Positions 1 through 10,800 of a DNA stretch of 44,832 nucleotides are shown one piece after another (position 1 is the stretch's first letter; each line of letters starts with the position of its first letter). The translations under genes were made by a program, and so were the position numbers. The DNA comes from Myxococcus xanthus (GTDB lineage: Bacteria; Myxococcota; Myxococcia; Myxococcales; Myxococcaceae), in the NCBI RefSeq assembly GCF_013116825.1, contig NZ_JABFNS010000073.1:1-44832 (forward strand), in the 5' to 3' direction. The notes beneath the pieces were generated by a model. It was not told where the DNA came from and ran no database searches. It saw only the letters and a list, made by a program, of their open reading frames with translations.

Positions 1-42
1 AACCCCACCCTGGCCGTGCAGGAGTTGAAGCGCATCGGTTGA
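1..42 (+). other. Reading-frame remnant at the window edge
   Basis: Frame 1 is open from the window edge to a TGA at 40-42 and ends with ...[10 protein letters not shown]. It could be the C-terminus of an unseen upstream gene. It could also be an out-of-frame piece of the helicase that follows: the giant helicase at 7886-14185 has YPMNALATDQARRI at the equivalent place, and the distance to the conserved RFCLYNG block fits. The window starts here, so this cannot be decided. Confidence 0.2.
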
Positions 43-64
43 ACTCTCTCACGCGACAACTACC

Positions 65-3000
65 TTGACGCTCACCGGGACCGCGAGCTTCGGCGAGCGC
101 ATGCGCTTCTGCCTCTACAATGGGAACACGCCCGAGGAGACGAGCAGCGCCAACAAGGCGCGGAACCCGTCGCAGGTGCTCGATCGGCTCACCCTCCGCC
201 AGTCCCCGCCGCCCATCCTGGTCACCAACACGACCATGCTCGAGTACATGCTTGTCCGGGCGTCCGACATGCCGATCGTCGAGCAGTCCCGTGGCCGGCT
301 GCGCTGGATTGTCCTCGATGAGGCGCACACCTACGTAGGCTCGCAGGCCGCCGAGCTGTCCCTACTGCTGCGCCGCGTGCTGACCGCCTTCAAGGCGGAC
401 GCGGAGCAGGTTCGCTTCGTGGCCACCTCGGCGACGTTCGGTGGTAAGGAAGCGAGCGGAGAGCTGCAGCGCTACCTGGCAGATCTCGCGGGCGTCTCCC
501 CAGACCGCGTTGTGTTCATCGATGGCAGGAGGGCGGTCCCAGAGCTGGACGCGGCGATCCCGGCCCGCGCCGAGTCCCTCCCCACGCGTGAGCAGGCCAG
601 CACGCTGGATCCCAAGGCGCTCTTCCAGCGACTCGCGGCGGTGCCTCAGGTGCGCACCCTGCGCAATACGCTCGCCAGGACGGCCCAGGGGCTTGATCAG
701 CTCTCCTCCGAGCTGGAGAAGGCCCAGGCCTTCCAGCCGGGGGAGGACAAGAATGCCGCGACGCTCGAGTGGCTGGATCTGCTGAGCTTCGCTCGGGACG
801 AGCGGGGCAGCCTCCTGCCGCTGCGTGGGCACTTCTTCCACCGGACCCAGACCGGGCTCTGGGCCTGCTGCAACTCCAACTGCCCGGGGCGTGGGGGAGG
901 GCCGCTGGACAGTCCGAGCTGGCGGTTCGGAAAGGTCTTCCTCACCCGCCGGGCCACCTGCGACGCGTGCGACTCGCGGGTGTACGACATGGTCTTCTGT
1001 GTCGGCTGCGGCAGCGAGTACCTCTGTGCCGAGGAGCGGAACAATCTGCTGGAGCCGCTCTCGTCGAGCACCTTCGAGTTCGACTCGGACGAGGGGGAGG
1101 ACGACGACGGACTGGACGACGAGGACAGCGCGCCTCGAGCCCACTCGGTGCTGCTCTGCGGGCGGGAGCCGAACGGCCTGACGTCCAAACCCCTGCGGTT
1201 CTCGCCCGTGACGGGCGAGCTGGAGCCGGAGAGGGCGGACAAGGTGACCCAGGTCGTCCTGATCTACCCGCGCAAGGGGAGGCTGCAGTGCATGGCCTGC
1301 GGCCAGCGAACGGAAGATCGGGAGGAGCTGTTCCGCCCCGTCCGGCTGGGAGCTCCCTTCTTCCTGGGCGCCGCCATCCCGGCGCTGCTCGAGCAGCTCT
1401 CTCCCTCGGAGAAGGTGCCCGAGCGCATGCCGCTCCAGGGGCGGCGGCTCATCACCTTCAGCGACAGTCGCCAGGGTACCGCCCGGCTGGCGGCGCGGCT
1501 GCAGCTCGAGGCTGATCGCAACTATGTCCGCAGCCTCATCTACCACCAGTTGCTGGAGCGCAAGAAGGGCGCGGACCTGACCGGCCTCCAGGAGCTGGAG
1601 GCCAAGGTCGCTAGGTTCGAGAAGCATGTGCAGGCCATGCCGGAGCTGCAGCAGGACCTGGACGAGCAGCGCCGAGCGCTGGCGCAGAAGCGCGCCCAGG
1701 CCCTTCGGCCGTCCATGCCCTGGGCAGAGATGGCCCGCTGGCTGGCCAGTCATCGGGGCATCAAGGAGTGGATGCCGGAGCGGCAGCGCCAGCGCTACCC
1801 TCCCGCTGTCCTGGAGGGCGAGGCGCTGGCCTCGCTCTGTCTCTACCGTGAGTTCGTCCGCCGCCCGAAGAGGCAGAACTCACTGGAGACGCTGGGGCTC
1901 GTGGCGCTGAGCTACCCCGCCCTGGAGCGGGTGACCGCCATGGATATCCCCAGTGACTGGAAGGTGGCCTCGCTCGGGCTGGGAGCGTGGCAGGACTTCC
2001 TCAAGCTGTGTCTCGACTTCTTCGTCCGTGGCCACACGGCGGTCCATGTGCCTGACGGCTATCTGCGGATGCTCGGCACCCAGATCCGCGGCTCGGTGAT
2101 CGTGCACCCGGACGAGCCGGGCGTGAAGAACAGGCGCTACCCGTGGCCCAAGGCCGTGATGGGGAGGCGCCTGCCCCGCATGGCTCGCGTGCTGGCGCTG
2201 GCGCTCCAGTTGGATGAGCAGAAGCCGGAGAACCGGGAGCTCATCGACGGCCTCCTGAAGGAAGCCTGGAGCCAGCTGCGGAAGCTGGGGCTGCTAACCA
2301 AGACGGACGAAGGGTTCGTGCTCGCCCTGGACCAGCAAGCCCATGTGACGCTCATGACCGAGGGGTGGATCTGCCCCATCACCCGGCGGGTGCTCGACAC
2401 CGCCCTTCAGGGCGTCTCCCCCTATCAGACGGAGCGCTGGGCGGGAGGCACCGCGCGATGCCAGAAGGTGGCGCGGCCGCAGCCGCCTGTCGCGCTCACC
2501 TTCGGGCGGGACGAGGAAGGGCGTCAGTCACCCGGAGCCATCCTGCGGTGGCTCGCGACGGATCCGCAGGTGAAGGAGGCGCGCGAGCTGGGCGTATGGA
2601 CGGAGTTCTGCGACCGGATCACGGCCTTCGCGGATTACTACCAGGTGGACGAGCACTCCGCGCAGCAGTCGAAGGATCGCCTAGTGCGGTTGGAGAGCGA
2701 CTTCAAGGATGGCCGGGTGAATGTCCTGAGCTGCTCGACCACCATGGAGATGGGCGTTGATATCGGCAACCTGTCCGCCGTGACGATGGCCAACGCGCCC
2801 CCGGGGCCCGCCAACTTCCTCCAGCGCGCCGGCCGCGCGGGGCGCCGTGGGGAGGCGCGCGCGGTCACGCTCACCATCTGCCAGAGCGCCCCGCACGCCG
2901 AGGCGATCTTCCAGTCGCCGCTGTGGCCGTTCACCACGCCCGTGCACGTGCCCACGGTCTCGCTCCAGAGCGAGCGGATCATCCAGCGCCATATCCAGTC

Positions 3001-5779
3001 CCTGCTCCTGTCGCACTTCCTCCGGCGGTTCGACGCGGACAGCATCCAGCTCACGTGCGAGTGGTTCTTCCTGCCCACCCCCGAGGAGACGAAGCCCTAC
3101 GCGGAGAGCTTCGCGGACTGGCTGGTGGACAAGGCGATGGAGGATGGGGAGATCGAGGCCGGGCTGCGGCGGCTGACGGCCCGCTCCTCCCTGCAGGGCG
3201 TGGAGGTGCTGCGCCTGCTCCAAGCGGCGGAGGCCAACCTGCGCCAGATCATCGAGCGCTGGAAGGCGGAGCACGAGGCGCTCGAGTACGAGCTGGAAGA
3301 GGCGGGGGGCCGGCCCGACAAGGATAAGAAGAAGAGATCCCAAGCGCCGGGGCAGGCCGCGCGGTGGGCGATCTGGGCCCAGCTCCGGAGGCTGGAAGGG
3401 GAGTACCTGCTCCGGACCCTGGCCAACGAGGGCTTCCTGCCCGCGCATGGGTTTCCCCTCCACGTGGTGCCGTTCGTCAACACCACCGCCGAGGAGCTGG
3501 AGGCACGAGCGCAGGCCGAGAAGGACAAGCGCTCAGAGCGCGAGGAGGGCTACGGCCAGGCGCGCGGCTACCCGGCCCGGCACCTCGCGGTGGCGATCCG
3601 CGAGTATGCCCCGGGCAGCAGCGTCGTCATCGATGGAATGGTCTACGACTCCTCGGGGTTGACGCTGCATTGGCGGCTCCCGCCCGGGGACGAGGATCGC
3701 AAGGAGTTCCAGATCCGGCGCATCGCGTGGCGGTGCCGCCGCTGTGGTGCCTGTGACACGGCGGCCTCGAAGCCCGAGGCGTGCGAGCGCTGCAGCGCCA
3801 GCGATATCTCGTGGATGAAGCTGCTGCAGCCCTCGGGCTTCGCCGTGGACATCTTCAGCAAGCCGCACAACGACTTCTCCCGGCAGCGCTTCATCCCTGT
3901 CCAGGAGCCCTGGATCTCCGCGGGCCGGGCCAGCTGGCAGCCCCTGGCCCACCCCGAAGCAGGGCGCATCCGGTACGATCCGGAGGGCCTCATCCTCCAC
4001 TGGAGCGCGGGGCTGTCCGGAAAGGGCTACGCGATCTGCCTGGAGTGCGGCCGGGCTGAGTCCGAGATCGTGGAGGAGCGAGAGGGGCCTCCCCCCACGC
4101 AGCTCGCCGGTCACACCCGGCTCCGGGGGGGCCGGGGGCATCAGGAGTGCGAGGGCAATTCGGACTCCAAGCTCGCCATCCAGCGAAACATCTGCCTAGG
4201 GGGAGCGCTGCACACGGACGTCGTGGAGCTCCAGCTCCAGGAGCCCACCACCTCCGTGCCCATCACTAGCGAGGTCGCGTGCTCCTCGATCGCGGTGGCG
4301 CTGCGCCAAGCGCTCGCCGCGAAGCTCGGTGTCAGGCCGGAGGAGATCGGTTGGGGGACAGTGCCGGCTCGATCGGAGCAGGACGCGGCGCGCCGCTCGA
4401 TCCTCCTCTTCGACATGGCCGATGGGGGCGCTGGCTATGTCTCGAGTGTTCCCGGGAGCTTGCCGGAGCTGCTGAGGCGTGCCAGGGAGATCCTCGAGTG
4501 CTCTAAACACTGCGATCAGGCGTGCCACGCATGTCTGCTCGCCTTCGACACCCAGCACATGCTGGACAAGCTGAGCTGGCGTGAGGGGAGGGAGGTCCTC
4601 ACCGACGCCCTGCTACAAGCCCTGGCGCTCCCCGCCGAGCTGGCGGTCTTCGGTCCGGAGACCCAGCTGGAGGCGGTGCCGCTGTCCACCGCGCTCATCT
4701 CCGAGATGCGGCACAGCGAGGCGCAGGAGTGCAGGATTCACCTGGGTGGGGCGGTGGCGGACTGGGAGATCGGTGACTGGCGCCTGTGGCCGCACCTGGC
4801 CCGGTGGGCCGCGGAGGGCATCCGTGTCTCCCTCTTGATCCCGGAGGATTGCGCCGCCCAGCTGACCTGGGATGAAGGGCGGGCCCTCGTCTCACGAGCC
4901 GAGGGAGCCCGCATCTCGCTGCTCATCACACCGCCGGGAGGGGCAAGCATCGCGGGGACCCGGCTGATCGCCGAAGTGGGCGGAGCCCAATATGCCCGGC
5001 GCTGGGCAGTGACCTCGGAACAGTCGCTCCTCCCCGGTCCAGACTGGGGAGCCTTGGGTGCCACCGGACGTTGTGTCACCGCGAAGAACCCCCTGGCGCT
5101 GACGCCGCCCACCGCGCGTCCTCCCCGGCCCGAGGAACTGGCCAAGGCAAGGCCCGGCGAATTCCGGGAGCTGAGCATCCAGGCGCAGCTCAACGGCCCG
5201 ATCGAGACGCTCGGGGAGCGGTTCTGGCGGCTGCTGATAGGGATCGTGCCCGAACTCGGTGAGCGGCTGCAGGCCGGGCAACCCCTGGCCGAGGTGAGCT
5301 ACACCGATCGCTACGTCCGCTCGCCGATTACCGCCCGCCTCCTCTTCGAGGTGCTGCGTGGGCTGCAGCGGTACACCGGAGGGCTCCGCCCGAACAGCCA
5401 GGTCAAGGTGCAGGTGGCGGAGCCAGAGCCCAGCCGCAATCCACGGTCCTTCCTCAACCAGGATTGGGACAACCGGCAGGCCCAGCAGGATGTCCTGAGA
5501 AGGTTGCTCGGGCCTCTCGGCGCCACCTCCGTGGAAGTTAGCGACCGGAGGAACGTGGCTCACATGCGCGAGCTGCGCCTGAGCTGGCCGAATGATGAGT
5601 ACCTGGTCATCCGGCTGGATCATGGACTGGGCTTCTTCCGGATGGACCGCCAGCTGCGGCATGAATTCCGAAACGACGCGGAGCGGCAGGCCCGCGCCAT
5701 CCAGCAGGCCACCTTCCGCATCGAAAACCACGCCCTGGGGGTGGTGCCGCTCTACACCACGGGGGTGTTGCAGCGCTGA
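65..5779 (+). CDS. DEAH-box helicase with DUF1998-type C-terminus, N-terminally truncated
   Basis: A 1904-residue superfamily 2 helicase of the DUF1998/MrfA type. Visible parts are motif II LDEAHTY (~84-90), motif III TSATF (~121), a cysteine-rich insert near 268-328, an acidic stretch near 340, the second RecA half MEMGVDIG...[10 protein letters not shown] (~890-930) and a DUF1998-like block [12 protein letters not shown] followed by a Cys cluster with [12 protein letters not shown] (~1445-1495). The last ~400 residues I do not recognise. Walker A (motif I) is absent: the ORF opens at a TTG already inside RecA domain 1, and the same frame has a stop at 26-28. Family members begin 150 or more residues earlier. 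The gene is therefore either decapitated or continues upstream through a frameshift, and as seen it should not hydrolyse ATP. It ends 16 bp from the convergent UvrD gene. The family unwinds DNA, and this family call is firm. Confidence 0.75.
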   Translation: MTLTGTASFGERMRFCLYNGNTPEETSSANKARNPSQVLDRLTLRQSPPPILVTNTTMLEYMLVRASDMPIVEQSRGRLRWIVLDEAHTYVGSQAAELSLLLRRVLTAFKADAEQVRFVATSATFGGKEASGELQRYLADLAGVSPDRVVFIDGRRAVPELDAAIPARAESLPTREQASTLDPKALFQRLAAVPQVRTLRNTLARTAQGLDQLSSELEKAQAFQPGEDKNAATLEWLDLLSFARDERGSLLPLRGHFFHRTQTGLWACCNSNCPGRGGGPLDSPSWRFGKVFLTRRATCDACDSRVYDMVFCVGCGSEYLCAEERNNLLEPLSSSTFEFDSDEGEDDDGLDDEDSAPRAHSVLLCGREPNGLTSKPLRFSPVTGELEPERADKVTQVVLIYPRKGRLQCMACGQRTEDREELFRPVRLGAPFFLGAAIPALLEQLSPSEKVPERMPLQGRRLITFSDSRQGTARLAARLQLEADRNYVRSLIYHQLLERKKGADLTGLQELEAKVARFEKHVQAMPELQQDLDEQRRALAQKRAQALRPSMPWAEMARWLASHRGIKEWMPERQRQRYPPAVLEGEALASLCLYREFVRRPKRQNSLETLGLVALSYPALERVTAMDIPSDWKVASLGLGAWQDFLKLCLDFFVRGHTAVHVPDGYLRMLGTQIRGSVIVHPDEPGVKNRRYPWPKAVMGRRLPRMARVLALALQLDEQKPENRELIDGLLKEAWSQLRKLGLLTKTDEGFVLALDQQAHVTLMTEGWICPITRRVLDTALQGVSPYQTERWAGGTARCQKVARPQPPVALTFGRDEEGRQSPGAILRWLATDPQVKEARELGVWTEFCDRITAFADYYQVDEHSAQQSKDRLVRLESDFKDGRVNVLSCSTTMEMGVDIGNLSAVTMANAPPGPANFLQRAGRAGRRGEARAVTLTICQSAPHAEAIFQSPLWPFTTPVHVPTVSLQSERIIQRHIQSLLLSHFLRRFDADSIQLTCEWFFLPTPEETKPYAESFADWLVDKAMEDGEIEAGLRRLTARSSLQGVEVLRLLQAAEANLRQIIERWKAEHEALEYELEEAGGRPDKDKKKRSQAPGQAARWAIWAQLRRLEGEYLLRTLANEGFLPAHGFPLHVVPFVNTTAEELEARAQAEKDKRSEREEGYGQARGYPARHLAVAIREYAPGSSVVIDGMVYDSSGLTLHWRLPPGDEDRKEFQIRRIAWRCRRCGACDTAASKPEACERCSASDISWMKLLQPSGFAVDIFSKPHNDFSRQRFIPVQEPWISAGRASWQPLAHPEAGRIRYDPEGLILHWSAGLSGKGYAICLECGRAESEIVEEREGPPPTQLAGHTRLRGGRGHQECEGNSDSKLAIQRNICLGGALHTDVVELQLQEPTTSVPITSEVACSSIAVALRQALAAKLGVRPEEIGWGTVPARSEQDAARRSILLFDMADGGAGYVSSVPGSLPELLRRAREILECSKHCDQACHACLLAFDTQHMLDKLSWREGREVLTDALLQALALPAELAVFGPETQLEAVPLSTALISEMRHSEAQECRIHLGGAVADWEIGDWRLWPHLARWAAEGIRVSLLIPEDCAAQLTWDEGRALVSRAEGARISLLITPPGGASIAGTRLIAEVGGAQYARRWAVTSEQSLLPGPDWGALGATGRCVTAKNPLALTPPTARPPRPEELAKARPGEFRELSIQAQLNGPIETLGERFWRLLIGIVPELGERLQAGQPLAEVSYTDRYVRSPITARLLFEVLRGLQRYTGGLRPNSQVKVQVAEPEPSRNPRSFLNQDWDNRQAQQDVLRRLLGPLGATSVEVSDRRNVAHMRELRLSWPNDEYLVIRLDHGLGFFRMDRQLRHEFRNDAERQARAIQQATFRIENHALGVVPLYTTGVLQR

Positions 5780-5795
5780 GCACGCGGGAGGCGCT

Positions 5796-7886
5796 TCAGA
5801 GGGGCGAGTGCCTGCCCCAGCCACTCAGCCACAGCGTCTCACGCGCGCGCGTGGCACCGACGAACAGCAGGTTCCTCTCCCGGGCCTGATGCTCCTCGAC
5901 AGCGAGTTCATCGTCCAAGAGTTCTGGCCTGACCGGCAGGGGGAAGCGCTCATCTCCCAAGCCGCAGAGCAGCACATGGTGGAACTCGAGGCCCTTGGCT
6001 CGGTGCAGGGTGCACACTCGAATCCCGGGTCCCTCATCGAGCTCGGACTTCTCGTGCACCAACATCACGGGGAGCCCTGCCTCCTTGAGCCGTGCCTCAT
6101 ACTGGCGTGCTAGCTCCCGTGTCCGGACCAGAAGCCCCACGGATTCGGCGGGAGCGTCCTTCAAGAGCGTGCGCAGGTGCTGCACCACGGCCTGGAGCTC
6201 GGAGCCCTGATCCGCGAACCACACCTCCTTCGGCTCTGGTCCGGAGAGCACCGAGCTATAGCCCTTCAAGCTCTCCTCACCCCCATCCAGATCGTCCCGC
6301 CGCTGCTCCCCAAAGAGCCGAACTGCGTAGCCGCGGATCTCATGTGTGGTGCGGTAGTTGATCTTGAGCGTCTTCCCTCGCCCTCGGATGTCAATGCCTG
6401 CCGAGGACACCCGAACCGGTGGCGCATACAGCCGCTGGTGCGCATCTCCCACCAGGAACAGATCATTGGCACCGGTGGGTGCCAGTGTCCGCAGGAGCTT
6501 GAGCTCCTCCAGTCCCAGATCCTGGGTCTCATCCACCACGACCGCCTGGTACGGAAAAGCGCGTTCCTCCTCGAGCCGCTTCCTGGCCAAGCGCACCACG
6601 TCCACGAACTCGTGGAGCTGCCGTGATTGGAGCGCCTCACGGTAGGCTGTGAACACCGACCACAAGAACTGGCGATCCTCCTTCTTGAGCGGCGTCCCGC
6701 CGCGTCCGCGACGGCTCGCACGGAGATACGCGGTTTCTGTCTGGATGTCCTGCGCCTGGACCACGCGCTCCCACTCCTGCTGCACGAAGGCGAGCGTGAA
6801 GCGAGAGAGTCCGGTGACGCCGGTGGCCTCTGCCCAGGCCTCCCGCACCTGCTCCTCCTGGGCAATCTGCAGCTTCACCCCCCGCTCACGGAGCCAGCCA
6901 GCGGCCCAGGCGTGCAGGTGCGTCACCTCAATTCGCGGTGGATCGTTGCCGTTGCACAGCTTGCGCAGGTTGCGCCGGAGATCTCGGGCCAGGTTCTGCG
7001 AGAAGGTCGTGAAGAGGATGCGGTGATGCGGCGCCGTCCACACCTGTTCCGCCAGGTACCTGGCCCGGTGCATCGCTACAACGGTCTTACCCGTTCCTGG
7101 GCCGCCCAGTACCCGCGCCGGCCCGTTGAAGGAGTGGGACACAAGCTTGCGCTGATCGGGATGGAGGAAGACACGCCAGGCCTCGACGTCCCTGGACAGG
7201 AGCTCCTCGAGCGCTACTGCGGAACGAACCTGGACGAACCGCCGCTGGGTGCTCGGCTCCTCCAACGCTGCCCCCAGGTCGTCCACGTCCACCTTGCGCT
7301 CCGGGCGCCCTACCGCAGCTCGGACCTCCTCGAACGAGTCGCCATGCAGCAACCAGGTCAGCGCCTCGGCGGCCTCCTCGGGCAGGTGCGGCGCAAGCTT
7401 CCGCAGTGAGGCCTCGTCACGCACTCTCCTTACCGAGGGCAGGAGGACCTCTGGAATCCCCAGCTCTACAAGCTGGGGATCCTTCAACTTGTCGAAGGCA
7501 CCCGGCTCTCGCCCCGCCGGAAGCTGCTCGACCGCCGCCGCCGCCGCCGCTACATCCACCACCTGTAGCGAGCCCACCACGGGGTGGACATCGAAGACCT
7601 TGTTGCGCGCCCAGCGCATAGCCTCGTCGTGGTGGTCCACATAGACCAGCAAGAAGCGGTTGCCAGTGTCCGGAGCAATGATGATGGCCCGATAGTCATC
7701 ACCGACCCTCGCGGTTCGGGCCCGCTTGTCCTTGAAGTCGTGGATGGACTCCAGGTGACGGGCCGCTGAGCGTGAGTCTTGCTCGAAGTTCTCGACCAGC
7801 TCATAGACCTTGCGCTGCACCTTGTGGGGCAGCCGGGGCAGTTGCAGCAGCAGCTCCCTGCTAATTGCCAGCTCTACGGACGGCAT
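5796..7886 (-). CDS. UvrD/Rep-type superfamily 1 helicase with ParE/RelE-like N-terminal domain
   Basis: A 696-residue protein. Residues ~1-105 resemble the ParE/RelE toxin fold: the KVYELVENFEQ helix pair, then RTARVGDDYRAIIIAP and NRFLLVYVDHHDEAMRWA. A UvrD-like core follows, with Walker A GGPGTGKT (~257), motif II VVDETQDL (~450), motif III LVGDAHQRLY, motif V TLHRAKGLEF and motif VI LLFVGATRARETL (~675). It is predicted to be an ATP-driven 3'-5' DNA translocase. The toxin-like part is probably a nucleic-acid-binding module rather than a free toxin. Its ATG shares one base with the stop of the giant helicase gene upstream (TGATG), so it is the translationally coupled last gene of the operon that starts at 22130. 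Canonical DISARM has no UvrD subunit. Confidence 0.88.
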   Translation of the reverse strand: MPSVELAISRELLLQLPRLPHKVQRKVYELVENFEQDSRSAARHLESIHDFKDKRARTARVGDDYRAIIIAPDTGNRFLLVYVDHHDEAMRWARNKVFDVHPVVGSLQVVDVAAAAAAVEQLPAGREPGAFDKLKDPQLVELGIPEVLLPSVRRVRDEASLRKLAPHLPEEAAEALTWLLHGDSFEEVRAAVGRPERKVDVDDLGAALEEPSTQRRFVQVRSAVALEELLSRDVEAWRVFLHPDQRKLVSHSFNGPARVLGGPGTGKTVVAMHRARYLAEQVWTAPHHRILFTTFSQNLARDLRRNLRKLCNGNDPPRIEVTHLHAWAAGWLRERGVKLQIAQEEQVREAWAEATGVTGLSRFTLAFVQQEWERVVQAQDIQTETAYLRASRRGRGGTPLKKEDRQFLWSVFTAYREALQSRQLHEFVDVVRLARKRLEEERAFPYQAVVVDETQDLGLEELKLLRTLAPTGANDLFLVGDAHQRLYAPPVRVSSAGIDIRGRGKTLKINYRTTHEIRGYAVRLFGEQRRDDLDGGEESLKGYSSVLSGPEPKEVWFADQGSELQAVVQHLRTLLKDAPAESVGLLVRTRELARQYEARLKEAGLPVMLVHEKSELDEGPGIRVCTLHRAKGLEFHHVLLCGLGDERFPLPVRPELLDDELAVEEHQARERNLLFVGATRARETLWLSGWGRHSPL

Positions 7887-10800
7887 CAGCGGGCCTCCTT
7901 GAGGAAATCAATCAGCGACTGCACATCCAGGGCAGCGTCCGCAACCCAGAGCCTCCAGCCGTGCGTCTGTGCGTCCTGGGCATCGAAATCAGGCGCCAGA
8001 GATTCAAGCAGCAGGGCCGCCTTCTGCTCTGGCCACGACAGCTCGGCCTGTCCCCACGCACCGCGGGTGGAACCGGGCCGGGCCAGCTCGGACAGAAGCT
8101 CTGGAGTCGGCACTTCGACTTGGGCCAGCGCCTGCGCGGCTTCCCTTATCGATGGATCCACCTCTCTCACCCAGCTCGGAATCCCTTGCGTCTCCCGTGC
8201 GGGGCTCACGGAGCCATCCACGGCGAGCGCCACCGCTCGCGATGTCTGGACCGTTCCCTCCGGAAGCACCTGCATCCAGTTGAACAGAGCCAAGAAGAGC
8301 CGCCATCCGTCGCGGAAGTCCTCCCGCTCCAACGCGTCCGGGTGGTCTAGCAGGTGGAGCACCCACCGCACGACCGCGCCGGGGGTCTTCGGCAGCTCGG
8401 CGCTCGCGCGAGGCAGGTCCACGCAGACGGACAGACGAACCGGGCCCAGCTGGCGCTCCCCATATCCCCACCTGCCCTGTGCCGCAACGACACGAGCCTC
8501 CAACCCGCGGGCCTCAAGCTCCGCCCGATAGAGTTCCCAACCGCCATCCGAGAGGGTCACCCGGGCTGAGAGCAGCGACGCGGAAAGGCCGGCGCCAAGC
8601 TTCGTCCACACCGCTTCGTCCCATTCGGTGAAGAGATCCAGGAGGAGGAGCACCGGGTTCCGGCGCAGCGCCTCCCGCTCAGCGCTCATGAGAAACGGCA
8701 GCTTCGAGAACAGGCTCGAGGACTGCTCCGCGAGCAGCTCGGGACCAGCTATCTGGGCCAACGCAACACCGTCCACGTCCGCCCAGGTGGTGCTCCAAAC
8801 GCGATACCTCCCGCTCCGCACGATGGCTGTCCGCTTGGCTACGTCCTCATGGACGATGGAGTCGCCGCCATCGAGCTGGGCATGAAAGCGGTAGCCGTCA
8901 CAGAAGACCGCCACGGGCAGCCGCTTGGAGGCAGTCCCGTCTGCCTCGGTCAGCGCCTCCAACACGAAATCCGGCCTGGAAGCGAGCTCCACCCCTTGCT
9001 CCCGTCCCAGCAGCACCTGGCGGACGATCTGGACCACCTGCTTGCCTCGCTCCAGCCGCCAGGCATCGAGCCCCCGTACCGCGACCCGCTGTGTCGTGAA
9101 GCCCCGGGACCGGGCCACCTGGAGCGATGAGCCCAGGAACAGCTCCTCGAACTCGCTGTCCGCCACCGGCTCCACTGAGATGTCCGAGAGAGATGCCACC
9201 TCTTGCAGCTTCGGCTCGGGGTGGAGCAGGAATGCAATGATCTCCAGGGCCGCGCGCTTGGACAGTCCATCCAGCTGGCGCCCCTCGGCTCCGGTGAACA
9301 AGCACCGGTAGCACCCATCTCCTGGAGGCTCTCCCGCCCTGGTATTGCCCCGGTTGCAGGAACAAGCCCGCATGCGGGTTCGCGCCAGCTCGAAGAGCTC
9401 CAGGAAACGGGCCGGCTGCTCGGCGAACTCCTTCAGATATCCGGTTCCTCCCTCCACGTTGTCGTAGAGGATCAGGAATCGCCGGCGAGCGCCGGTCGAG
9501 GCCGGCTCGGAGCTCTCATCCACCTGGAGATGGACGGGCTGTCCACCGAACTTCTCACGCAGTCCGAGGCGCAGACACGCCTTCAGGTGTCGCATGCGGC
9601 TCTCGATGTCGAAGGTGACCACCGGCAGCAGCACGCGGATGGCCTCGCTGTGCATCTCCCGGTAGAGGAACACGTCGCGCCATCGCTCCTCGCTGGTCTT
9701 CGAGCGGCAGCGGAACAGGTGCCGGGGCGTATGGTGCGTGTTCTGCCGGTCGCGGACGATGCCGCAGTCGTCGCACACCGAGAAACCGGGGGCGGGGAGG
9801 GGGGCTCCCTGCAGGTCCAGGTCCGGGCCTCGCTCCCGCTCCAGCCCGAGATTCAGCTCCCGCAGGCGGACCGAGGCCAACCACTCGAAGCCGAAGACCC
9901 GATCCGGATCCGCCCAGGCGCGGTGGGGCTTGCCCGGGTCGATCTCGAACAGTGCCTGGACGCGGTAGCGCTCCTGGGCGCGCTCGTCCGTGTCATCCAG
10001 CGGAAGGCTCGAGTGGTGAGGCTGGCGCGCGCCTACCTCCTGCAGGCGCAGCACCTCCCGCACCTGGCCTTGTTGCCCGAAGCCCTCGGTCCCGCACAGG
10101 GGGCAGCTCCGAGGAACATCCCCGGCTGTCCACAGGGTTGTGTGCGAGCACTCCGTGCAGAAAGACCACCGCTCGATGCGCGAGTGGTCACGCGTCCCCG
10201 CGCGGACCTGATCCACGACCACCTTACGCCGCTTCGCGTAGAAGGAGTTGAAGGGCGCCAGCTCCCGCAGGGCGCGCCCCGCGGGACGCTGCAGCTCGTC
10301 GCTGAGGCGCCGGGAGCCGTCCGCGCTCGGGGCTCCGGTGATGACGTAGCTCAACGTGACGCCGGGCTCCGCCAGCGCGTAGTTGGGCAGGAAGCCGTTG
10401 GCTACCAGGTAATCGAGGCCCCACTGATTGTTGAGGTCGCGGAGCCGGGTCTCCACCACGCGCAGGTCCGTCTCGAGGTCCTGCCGCTCCAACTCCTGGC
10501 CTTCACGTGTTAGGGAGGGGTCCGGCCGCTCCAGCAGCGCCCGTTGGCGCTCCTTGAGGCGCGTGCGCAGGCGCTGCAGCTCCTCGACTGTTTCGCGGGT
10601 TTGCCGCAGCCGGCTGCCCAGCCGATCTCCAAGCTCGCCTGCCGCCTCTTCCAACCGGACGCGGTTGGGCGCCGACAGGGCATCGCCGAACATCCCCTGG
10701 AATTGGCCGAGCAGCTCCTCTCGCCGCTCTTCCACCCAGCCGAGGAAGCCGCGTGGAAAGCGGCCGGCGACCTCCGCCGAGAGCATGGCCGCCACGTTGC

